Assembly (NCBI GenBank): GCA_964617665.1
Contig: CAZUAH010000390.1
Coordinates: 1 to 13,058 of the forward strand
Direction: 5' to 3'
Length of the DNA stretch: 13,058 bases
Source: JADHUC01 sp964617665
GTDB lineage: Bacteria > Planctomycetota > Planctomycetia > Pirellulales > Pirellulaceae
Shown here: positions 6,511 to 13,058 of the stretch, one piece after another
Numbering within the stretch: position 1 is the first letter of the stretch
Layout: each line of letters starts with the position of its first letter
The notes under the pieces: model-generated
What the model was told of the DNA's origin: nothing
What the model saw: the letters and a program-made list of their open reading frames with translations, nothing else
The model's database searches: none
Position numbers and translations under genes: made by a program

Positions 6511-9093
6511 ATGGATAGCTTGCCCTTCCGCCGCTGTGCTGTTTTCGCCATTGCCACCATATTCTGCCTCAACGGAGCCAGCCGCGCTGATCAGGGCGTG
6601 TACGTTCGTTTCCAACTGATGAAGCCGACGGAGTGCTCGTACTACGTACGGCTTGGCGGCTTCATTCACAAGAGCCCGTGGTATCTTCAGCGCACCGTGT
6701 TTCCGCCGCTGGCGGACAGAAAGAAGGAAAACCGGGTAGCAGCGGGCGACTTCACGCCGTGGTTTGATCTCAAGAAGCACGCGGGCGACCGGCTGCACGG
6801 TCGGTTGAACCGGTCGGGCGGTCTCGCCGAGTTTCCAAATGTGACCGCAGATTTCATTTGCGATCCACCGTCGGAACAGCGCGAGGTCGTCATCGAGTTG
6901 GCAACGTCTCCGGCCCCGAAAGACGCTGTGAAGCGTTTTCGCGAGTCGTTTCGCGGATCGCTCACAAGCTTCCTTGTTTCCCCCAAACTGCGCGAAGATG
7001 CCGACAGTCTGGAAACAGCGGCCGAGATGACTGAGCGCCGCCTTCGTTGGGCTCGCGAGGCGAGCGGCGGCCAGCGGGTCAGTCCAAAGGAACTGATCGT
7101 GCAGACCAGCTTCTGGAGCCCGCAGCGGGAGGAGTTGAACTTGAAGGAAGCCGAGGTGCTTCATTTGCTGGGTTTCAACGTCGTGGGGAACCAACGATCT
7201 GAAGTGCTCGAGAAGTTCGATTTCCGCATGCCCGGCCACACGCACGGCGTCCGCTTTGGCCCACAGGCGACTCGCAAGGAAGTAGACGAACTAGTGAAGA
7301 AGCACGCGGCACGATATGACGAGCCTTTTGAGCGAGGTGTGCCGTTTAACTTCTCGGACGAAATCGTGTCCCGGCCTCCGATCGGTGACAACGAACAAGC
7401 ACTGAAGCACTTTCACGCATGGTTGGGCGCACAGAAGATCTCGCCTCGCGATCTGGGTGTCCGACGTCTGGAGGAAGTTCGGCCGATCGAAACGCCAGTG
7501 GATCTGCGCGAACGCGCAAAGGCAAACGAAACGGCAGCCCGACGCATCTTCTACTACACCTCGCGGTTCCGCCAGCACGCGGCAACCGAGCGAGTTGCTT
7601 GGCACACCGAATCGTTCCACCGGCATTTTCCTTCCGGCGCCGTGACTTCAATGTTGGTGGCCGACCATCCTTACTTTGCAGGAAGCGGCTTGGGGATGGG
7701 TGCGACGCCCAATCCCGCGTGGGGCGGCTATCCATTGGCTGCGGACTGGTTTGACATTGGCCGAAAGAGGTCCGTCGACGTGATCGGCATCGAAGACTGG
7801 ATGGGCCTGCAATTCATGTACGGTCCGAATTGGACTTGGGAAGGGTTTCAACTGATGGGCTTTCAAGCGTCCATCTTTCGCAGTGCCAGCGGCGGACGCT
7901 TGCCCACGATTGCCTGGATCACTCCCAGCGACGAGACGAATCTGCGGCTGAAGAGCGCATCGGCCCTGTGCCAGGGAGCCAAACACTTTTTCTATTGGAC
8001 TTACGGACCAACGGCCACGAGCACCGAGAACTACTGGTCCGACCTGCGTAGTGCTTACGACGGCGTCGCCAACATGACGCAGAGCTTGGCGGCTGCCGAG
8101 CACATCATCGCTCCTGGGAAACCTCGAAAGACGCGTGTTGCCCTGTTGTACAGCGTCTCGTCCGATTTGTGGCAACCGTTCGGATACGTCCACATGCTGG
8201 AAAGGCGTGCCACCTACCTATCGCTTGTGCACGAGCAGTATCTAGTAGACATGTTGACCGAGGAGGATATTGAATCGGGGCGACTGAATCAGTACGACGT
8301 GTTGTACGCGACTGATCCTTGCATCAGCGAAGCGTCAGTCGACAGAATCGCCTCCTGGGTCAAGGCCGGCGGGTACCTGTACGGCTCCTGCGCGGCCGGC
8401 AGCCGGAATGAGTTCAACGAGCCGGACGTGGGCCTATCACCCGTTTTCGGCATTGAACCATCGGTAGAAACGCAATCCCAATCGGGCCGCTATCACATTC
8501 GCGGAGCCCTAAACCATCTGCCGTACATCGACCAGATCCAGGCCGCGGAGGATTCGGATGACGAAGTGCCGGTGCCCTTTGGCGTGATCGGGACGAAGGT
8601 CGCGACGAAGCCCACCACGGCGGAGACAATCGGAGTCTTCCGCAACGGGGAACCGGCCGTGGTCACACAAGCCTACGGCAAGGGAAAGGCAATCTATATG
8701 GGCGCTTGCCCTGGACTGGCCTACATCAAAGAGGCGAAATTCGTGCCAGCCGAATTGAAGGAGAAATGGCCGGGTGACATCCGACGACTGATCAACGCAC
8801 AATCTAGCCTGTCCGGTGCGTCCAAGCTGGTCGAATTGTCTCATCCGGTGGTCGAGGCCGGCGTCTACGATGCAGAAGCGGGAACTGCGCTGGTGTTGGC
8901 CAATTTCACGTACGAGCCGATTCAGAAACTGAAGATCACGCTGCGGACACTCCAACGAATCAGATCCGTACGGTCCGTCATCAACGGAAAACTGGCTTTC
9001 TCACAGGAGAAGTCCGGCCCTACTGTTGGGAATGCCCATCGAGCGACGTGCGAGGTCGAACTCGGTCTGAACGATATCCTGTTATTCGAGTGA
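6511..9093 (+). CDS. Large secreted protein resembling GH42-like glycoside hydrolases (beta-galactosidase trimerisation-type domain)
   Basis: This 860-residue protein starts at an ATG with AGGTGGG just upstream. Residues 1-26 form a signal peptide (CAVFAIATIFCLNGASRA before DQG). Residues about 28-135 look like a beta-rich N-terminal domain. Residues about 190-530 could be a TIM-type barrel: WSPQREELNLKEAEVLHLLG, FSDEI (281-285), AWGGYPLAADWFD (403-415), IGIEDWMG (425-432) and AKHFFYWTYGP (490-500). Residues about 540-735 resemble the GATase-like domain of GH42 enzymes (RVALLYSVSSDLWQPFG, a central YDVLYATDP, AGGYLYGSC, then a closing AVVTQAYGKGKAIYMG). Residues 770-860 look like a small beta-sandwich. 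Glu284 and Glu428 or Asp429 are candidate acids only. I recognise the architecture and not a named family, and a sugar substrate cannot be assigned. It stands alone on the plus strand, 165 bases before carB and divergent from the minus-strand group. That the gene is real is very sure; hydrolase function is moderately likely. Confidence 0.8.
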   Translation: MDSLPFRRCAVFAIATIFCLNGASRADQGVYVRFQLMKPTECSYYVRLGGFIHKSPWYLQRTVFPPLADRKKENRVAAGDFTPWFDLKKHAGDRLHGRLNRSGGLAEFPNVTADFICDPPSEQREVVIELATSPAPKDAVKRFRESFRGSLTSFLVSPKLREDADSLETAAEMTERRLRWAREASGGQRVSPKELIVQTSFWSPQREELNLKEAEVLHLLGFNVVGNQRSEVLEKFDFRMPGHTHGVRFGPQATRKEVDELVKKHAARYDEPFERGVPFNFSDEIVSRPPIGDNEQALKHFHAWLGAQKISPRDLGVRRLEEVRPIETPVDLRERAKANETAARRIFYYTSRFRQHAATERVAWHTESFHRHFPSGAVTSMLVADHPYFAGSGLGMGATPNPAWGGYPLAADWFDIGRKRSVDVIGIEDWMGLQFMYGPNWTWEGFQLMGFQASIFRSASGGRLPTIAWITPSDETNLRLKSASALCQGAKHFFYWTYGPTATSTENYWSDLRSAYDGVANMTQSLAAAEHIIAPGKPRKTRVALLYSVSSDLWQPFGYVHMLERRATYLSLVHEQYLVDMLTEEDIESGRLNQYDVLYATDPCISEASVDRIASWVKAGGYLYGSCAAGSRNEFNEPDVGLSPVFGIEPSVETQSQSGRYHIRGALNHLPYIDQIQAAEDSDDEVPVPFGVIGTKVATKPTTAETIGVFRNGEPAVVTQAYGKGKAIYMGACPGLAYIKEAKFVPAELKEKWPGDIRRLINAQSSLSGASKLVELSHPVVEAGVYDAEAGTALVLANFTYEPIQKLKITLRTLQRIRSVRSVINGKLAFSQEKSGPTVGNAHRATCEVELGLNDILLFE

Positions 9094-9194
9094 CTATTCC
9101 GCTTCCCGCCAGCGCAGAATCTCAGGCTTTCCCGTTCGCCTCAGGCCCCTTGAAGATTCCGTCATCCTAATGTTAATCTTGGAAGATTTTACTC

Positions 9195-9217
9195 GCTCCG
9201 CGAGGATTGCCCGGAGC
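9195..9217 (+). other. Hairpin in the carB leader
   Basis: A perfect 6-base inverted repeat, GCTCCG (9195-9200) and CGGAGC (9212-9217), encloses an 11-base loop in the 165-base gap between the GH42-like gene and carB. It ends 41 bases before the carB start. No T-run follows, so it is not a terminator by itself. Further left, AAGATT (9153-9158), AATCTT (9175-9180) and AAGATT (9183-9188) could form alternative weak stems, the last followed by two further T residues. carB is often regulated by pyrimidines or arginine, but nothing here identifies such a control. Confidence 0.25.
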
Positions 9218-9244
9218 TTGATATGGAGAATTCTTAGAAGAATG

Positions 9245-9250
9245 AAGGAA
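9245..9250 (+). promoter_or_regulatory. Ribosome binding site supporting the carB GTG start
   Basis: AAGGAA lies 8 bases before GTG at 9259-9261. The product then reads MPRRNDIHKILLIGSGP, as expected for the N-terminus of CarB. No in-frame ATG lies near this point, so the GTG start is well supported. The site lies inside a five-codon reading frame, MKERT (9242-9259), whose TAG overlaps the GTG by one base. Confidence 0.65.
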
Positions 9251-9258
9251 CGAACATA

Positions 9259-12200
9259 GTGCCACGGCGCAACGATATACACAAGATTCTGCTGATCGGC
9301 TCCGGACCGATCGTCATAGGTCAGGCCTGCGAATTCGATTACTCTGGCACTCAAGCCTGTAAGGCGTTGCGTGAGGAAGGCTATGAGGTGGTTCTGGTCA
9401 ACTCGAATCCAGCCACCATTATGACCGATCCCGCCACCGCTCACCGTACATTTATCGAGCCACTCACCTGGGAGGTCGTCGCGAAGGTAATCGAGAAGGA
9501 ACGGCCCGATGCCCTGCTTCCGACCCTTGGCGGCCAGACCGGGCTGAATGTGGCGATGGACCTGGATCGCCATGGCGTGTTGGAGGAATTCGGCGTTAAG
9601 ATGATCGGCGCCGATGCCAAAGTCATCGCCAAGGCGGAAGAACGCGACCAGTTCAAGGTGGCCATGGAGAGCATCGGCCTTGAGGTGTGCCATGGCAAGA
9701 CCGTGCATACGATCGAAGAAGCCCGCGAAGCGGTCAAGGACATCGGCTTGCCGTGCGTCGTACGCCCCAGCTTCACAATGGGCGGCAGCGGCTCGGCGGT
9801 TGCCTATAACCGGGACGAGTTCGACACGCTCGTTCGCAGGGGGCTCGATCAATCGCCCATCACCGAGGTGCTGATCGAGGAATCCGCGCTGGGCTGGAAA
9901 GAGTACGAGATGGAGGTGATGCGCGACTTGGACGACAACGTCGTCATCATCTGTTCGATCGAGAACTTCGATGCCATGGGTGTGCACACGGGCGATTCCA
10001 TCACCGTGGCTCCGGCTCAAACTCTGACCGACAAAGAATACCAGCGGATGCGCGATGCCAGCCTGGCTGTGATCCGCGAGATTGGTGTCGAGACCGGTGG
10101 TTCGAATATCCAATTCGCCATCCATCCGGACACAGGCCGGATGATCGTGATCGAGATGAACCCCCGCGTCAGCCGTTCCAGTGCGCTGGCCTCGAAGGCC
10201 ACCGGTTTTCCCATCGCTAAGATCGCCGCCAAGCTGGCCGTCGGTTATCGGCTGCACGAACTGCCCAATGACATCACTCGGAAGACGAAAGCGTGCTTCG
10301 AGCCGACAATCGACTATGTGGTCACCAAGATACCGCGATTTGCCTTCGAGAAATTCCCTGAGGCCGATGCGACGCTAACGACCCAGATGAAGAGCGTTGG
10401 CGAAACGATGGCCATCGGCCGAACTTTCAAGGAATCGTTTCAAAAAGCCTTGCGAGGTCTGGAAGTCGGCAGTTTCGGCTTCGGCTGCGACGGCAAGGAT
10501 CTGTGGGGCACGGCGGATCAGCCCAGCGAAGACGAGATCCGCGAGAAGCTCTCCATCCCCAACGACCAACGAGTCTGGCACCTTCGCTACGCCTTGAAGA
10601 GCGGCATGTCGATCGACGAGATCTATGAACTGACCGCTATCGACCCGTGGTTCCTGGATCAACTGACGGAGATCGTCGAACTGGAAGAGGAACTGCGCGG
10701 ATACAGCGACATTGCTGACGTGGACGACGCGTTGCTGAAAAAAACCAAACAATTCGGATTCTCCGATCGCCAGTTAGCCACGTTGTGGAATTCCAGCGAC
10801 ATGGGCATTCGCGAGCATCGCAAAGCACGCGGCATCGTTGCTACGTTCAAGTCGGTGGACACCTGTGCCGCGGAATTCGAAGCGTATACGCCGTACTACT
10901 ACTCGACCTACGAAGACGAAGACGAAACGCCGCCCAAACAGCCGGAGAAGAAACGCATCATGATCCTGGGCGGTGGGCCGAATCGCATTGGGCAGGGCAT
11001 CGAATTCGACTACTGCTGCTGCCATGCCAGTTTCGCCTTGCGCGAGATGGGGATCGAGTCGATCATGGTCAACTCGAACCCCGAGACCGTCAGTACAGAC
11101 TACGATACCAGCGACCTGCTGTTCTTCGAGCCGCTAACGACCGAGGACGTGCTGAACATCTTCGACCGCGTACGGCCTGACGGCGTGATCGTTCAATTCG
11201 GCGGCCAGACGCCGTTGAATCTGGCTCGCGCACTGGAATCGGCGGGGGTGCCCATCATTGGAACCAGCGTCGATACGATCGAGGCGGCTGAGGATCGCGA
11301 GAAATTCCAGAAGCTGCTACACGAGCTGAATTTGAAGCAACCGGCTAACGGTATCGCTGTCAACATGGACCAGGCACGCGACGAAATGGCCAAGGTCGGA
11401 TTTCCCGTACTAGTCCGCCCCAGCTTTGTGCTCGGCGGGCGGGCCATGGAGATCTGCTACGACCAGCAGCAATTCGAACGTTACGTCGCCGAAGCCTTTG
11501 TCGCGTCCGAAGGCCAGCCCGTATTGATCGACCGCTTTCTGGAAGATGCCACCGAAGTGGACGTCGACGCGATCGGCGATGGGCACGAGGTCTACGTCAT
11601 GGGCGTCATGGAACACATCGAGGAAGCGGGCGTCCATTCGGGCGACTCGGCATGCTCGATACCGCCCTACAGCCTGCCAGGTCCTGTGGTTCAGGAGATT
11701 CGCGAAGCCACACACGCGATGGCCAAGTACCTGAAAGTAGTCGGTTTGATGAACGTTCAGTACGCCATCAAGAAGGAAGACGGGCGCATAAACGTCTATG
11801 TGCTGGAAGTGAACCCGCGAGCCAGCCGTACCGTGCCATTCGTAGCCAAAGCAACCGGTGTCCCGGTCGCAAAACTGGCTGCCAAAGTGATGGCGGGCCA
11901 GACGCTCGCCGAATTGGGCGTAGACCGCGAGCCCATTCCGTCTCATGTATCGATCAAGGAAAGCGTATTTCCATTCCGCAAGTTCGTCGGTGTGGATATC
12001 GTTTTGGGCCCGGAGATGCGCACCGGCGAAGTGATGGGCATCAGCGAGCGATTCTCCATAGCCTTTGCCAAGAGCCAACTTGCCGCTGGCGTAGTGCTGC
12101 CGCCCGAGCAGAGGAAGATCTTCTTGAGCGTCTCGGATCGCCACAAAGAGCCAATCGTTGGCTTGGCCAGACGTCTGTCGGCATTGGGATTCGAGCTGGT

Positions 12201-12522
12201 TGCAACCGAGGGCACGGCTCGCCGTTTGGAGCAATCGGGAATCACGGTCGAACGGGTGAAGAAGATTGCCCAAGGCCACCCAAACCTGATCGACCATATG
12301 ATCGACGGGAAGATCGGTCTTGTGATGAACACACCCAGCGGCAAAGGCGCCCGAACAGACGAAGGCCGCATCCGAGCCGCCGCCGTTCAACATGGCGTCT
12401 CCTGCATCACCACCATCCAAGCAGCCGAAGCAGCCGTCAAGGCCATGGAAGCCCTACGCGACGAAGGAATCGCCGTCCAGGCCCTCCAAGACCGTTTCCC
12501 CGATAGCGGTAACGCGCCATAG
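9259..12522 (+). CDS. carB: Carbamoyl-phosphate synthetase large subunit
   Basis: CarB (1087 residues, full length) joins bicarbonate, ammonia from CarA and two ATP to make carbamoyl phosphate in the cytoplasm for pyrimidine and arginine synthesis. The two ATP-grasp halves are both intact. The carboxyphosphate half (about 1-400) has LIGSGPIVIGQACEFDYSG (12-30), LPTLGGQTGLN (87-97) and RPSFTMGGSG (169-178). The oligomerisation region follows (about 400-555). The carbamoyl-phosphate half (about 565-935) repeats the pattern with LGGGPNRIGQGIEFDY (570-585), QFGGQTPLN (646-654), RPSFVLGGRAM (720-730) and EVNPRASR (850-857). The C-terminal allosteric domain (about 950-1070) keeps Lys963 (RHKEP), Thr983 with Thr986 (ATEGTA) and NTPSGKG (1024-1030), positions that in E. 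coli bind UMP, IMP or ornithine, so effector control is likely; which effector cannot be told. carA is not adjacent, and no arginine or pyrimidine genes lie nearby. Downstream is a strong inverted repeat. Confidence 0.98.
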   Translation: MPRRNDIHKILLIGSGPIVIGQACEFDYSGTQACKALREEGYEVVLVNSNPATIMTDPATAHRTFIEPLTWEVVAKVIEKERPDALLPTLGGQTGLNVAMDLDRHGVLEEFGVKMIGADAKVIAKAEERDQFKVAMESIGLEVCHGKTVHTIEEAREAVKDIGLPCVVRPSFTMGGSGSAVAYNRDEFDTLVRRGLDQSPITEVLIEESALGWKEYEMEVMRDLDDNVVIICSIENFDAMGVHTGDSITVAPAQTLTDKEYQRMRDASLAVIREIGVETGGSNIQFAIHPDTGRMIVIEMNPRVSRSSALASKATGFPIAKIAAKLAVGYRLHELPNDITRKTKACFEPTIDYVVTKIPRFAFEKFPEADATLTTQMKSVGETMAIGRTFKESFQKALRGLEVGSFGFGCDGKDLWGTADQPSEDEIREKLSIPNDQRVWHLRYALKSGMSIDEIYELTAIDPWFLDQLTEIVELEEELRGYSDIADVDDALLKKTKQFGFSDRQLATLWNSSDMGIREHRKARGIVATFKSVDTCAAEFEAYTPYYYSTYEDEDETPPKQPEKKRIMILGGGPNRIGQGIEFDYCCCHASFALREMGIESIMVNSNPETVSTDYDTSDLLFFEPLTTEDVLNIFDRVRPDGVIVQFGGQTPLNLARALESAGVPIIGTSVDTIEAAEDREKFQKLLHELNLKQPANGIAVNMDQARDEMAKVGFPVLVRPSFVLGGRAMEICYDQQQFERYVAEAFVASEGQPVLIDRFLEDATEVDVDAIGDGHEVYVMGVMEHIEEAGVHSGDSACSIPPYSLPGPVVQEIREATHAMAKYLKVVGLMNVQYAIKKEDGRINVYVLEVNPRASRTVPFVAKATGVPVAKLAAKVMAGQTLAELGVDREPIPSHVSIKESVFPFRKFVGVDIVLGPEMRTGEVMGISERFSIAFAKSQLAAGVVLPPEQRKIFLSVSDRHKEPIVGLARRLSALGFELVATEGTARRLEQSGITVERVKKIAQGHPNLIDHMIDGKIGLVMNTPSGKGARTDEGRIRAAAVQHGVSCITTIQAAEAAVKAMEALRDEGIAVQALQDRFPDSGNAP

Positions 12523-12573
12523 TGTGTAGGCCGAAGCCGCCCAGGAACGCACTCGGCTGTACCTTGCGTTTGC

Positions 12574-12651
12574 CTCTGCGGACTCCGCGCCTCTGCGTGA
12601 TTCCTTCGCTGGGGAAGATTGGGCTCACGCGGAGGCGCGGAGTTCGCAGAG
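12574..12651. repeat. 27-base inverted repeat (REP-like, CTCTGCG family)
   Basis: The left arm (12574-12600) starts CTCTGCGGACTCC and ends CTCTGCGTGA. The right arm (12625-12651) is its reverse complement at 25 of 27 positions, with a 24-base spacer. Each arm is itself made of three imperfect units of 8-10 bases based on CTCTGCG. Both mismatches become G-U pairs in a plus-strand transcript, so RNA read through from carB could form an unbroken 27-pair helix. The minus-strand transcript would have two A-C mismatches. Similar CTCTGCG-type repeats are, from memory, widespread between genes of planctomycetes and some other phyla. It starts 51 bases after the carB stop and overlaps the end of a converging gene, so it may act as a transcript end or stabiliser for carB. 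No T-run follows. Confidence 0.85.
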
Positions 12652-13058
12652 AAAGCTCCTACATTGGTTATTTCGATGGCGAGCGAGAAAGCGATAGCCG
12701 CACGATCGAATCGCGAGAAGGGAGCCCATCAGGTACGTCGCCTGCAATATCGTTGTGGAAGTCCAGAAGATGTCATCGCCTTCGTCAATCACCCGGGCCA
12801 GTATCCAACCGACTATGGCCGAAATCACGAAGAGGACTAGGCTGCGAAACAGCACCTGACCGAGTCCCAGAATGGCCCAGATTGCCACCAGGGCAACGCT
12901 TACGAAACACACGGCGATTGCTGACAGCATGGTTACGTCGTGGAAATGCGGTAGACGAGGCGCCAGCGCCTTTCCGATTGTTACCAGGCAGGCGACGACA
13001 AACGTCAACACGAGCAGGTGGCGGATGGTGAACTGAAGGCCCTCCCGAGCGTCCGGTG
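12625..13058 (-). CDS. Small multi-span membrane protein, partial (N-terminus beyond the right edge)
   Basis: The frame is open from the right edge to TGA at 12625-12627, giving 143 visible residues. The visible start, GLQFTIRHLLVLTFVVACL, matches a leader common in planctomycete membrane proteins (QFSIRxLLxLT type). The true start is therefore a little beyond the edge, and the GTG at 13011 is most likely an internal Val. Four hydrophobic segments lie at about residues 14-32, 43-66, 70-87 and 103-118, so it should sit in the inner membrane. It has no recognisable enzyme motif and I cannot assign a function. The last eight residues (LCELRASA) and the stop lie wholly in the right arm of the inverted repeat, so the native C-terminus was probably near CGYRFLARHR, and the tail was added or altered when the repeat arrived. 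It converges on carB, ending 102 bases from the carB stop. Confidence 0.72.
   Translation of the reverse strand, partial: PDAREGLQFTIRHLLVLTFVVACLVTIGKALAPRLPHFHDVTMLSAIAVCFVSVALVAIWAILGLGQVLFRSLVLFVISAIVGWILARVIDEGDDIFWTSTTILQATYLMGSLLAIRSCGYRFLARHRNNQCRSFLCELRASA

Noticed and set aside
9094..10257. Long minus-strand open frame (387 codons) opposite carB
   Set aside because: It lies antisense to clearly conserved CarB sequence, has no recognisable domain and is His/Asp-rich as expected from reversed codon bias.
11410..12420. Minus-strand open frame (336 codons) opposite the 3' half of carB
   Set aside because: Same reason: an antisense shadow of conserved CarB codons with no domain.
12574..12651. 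CRISPR array or intrinsic terminator
   Set aside because: There are only two arms and they are inverted, not direct repeats with regular spacers. No T-run follows either arm, so a classic terminator is not shown.
12625..13011. GTG at 13011 as the start of the membrane protein
   Set aside because: The frame stays open to the edge, and the residues upstream (GLQFTIRHLL) belong to a familiar N-terminal leader.
1..13058. Defence, toxin-antitoxin, prophage or mobile-element genes
   Set aside because: No transposase, integrase, nuclease, reverse transcriptase or small toxin-like frame was recognised on either strand.

Overview
The window looks like chromosomal DNA from a planctomycete, most likely of the Pirellulales/Rhodopirellula type. 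The evidence is lineage-typical protein architectures: a J-like domain opening with NPYHEWLG on a Pro-rich single-pass membrane protein, a secreted HExxH protein with a LecA-like C-terminus, an anaerobic-type sulfatase maturase with a C-terminal SEC-C motif, and a membrane protein opening with a QFTIRHLLVLT-type leader. The assignment rests on family recognition only. No rRNA, tRNA, CRISPR array, transposase or phage gene was seen.

Layout. Bases 1-6321 hold four genes on the minus strand, transcribed right to left: the J-like membrane protein (4270-6321), a secreted putative metallopeptidase (2359-4215), the radical-SAM sulfatase maturase (980-2332) and a secreted protein with a transglutaminase-type region that runs off the left edge (1-775). 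The gaps are 54, 26 and 204 bases, so the first three could share a transcript; the last may have its own promoter. After a divergent gap of about 190 bases, the plus strand carries a large secreted protein resembling GH42-like hydrolases (6511-9093) and then carB, the large subunit of carbamoyl-phosphate synthetase (9259-12522), which starts at GTG. carA is not in the window. Downstream of carB is a strong inverted repeat (12574-12651). Its right arm encodes the last eight residues and the stop codon of a minus-strand membrane protein that enters from the right edge (12625-13058).

How the genes may work together. carB is housekeeping: it makes carbamoyl phosphate for pyrimidine and arginine synthesis. 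The maturase installs formylglycine in sulfatases, which planctomycetes use on sulfated polysaccharides. The secreted neighbours (HExxH protein with a possible sugar-binding domain, transglutaminase-type protein, GH42-like protein) fit a theme of extracellular or periplasmic polymer handling, but no sulfatase is visible and the link is only suggestive.

I see no clear evidence of a defence or other wholly new system. The best leads are the strand-asymmetric inverted repeat that ends a coding frame, the maturase-SEC-C fusion in a cluster without sulfatases, and the membrane-tethered J-like scaffold protein.
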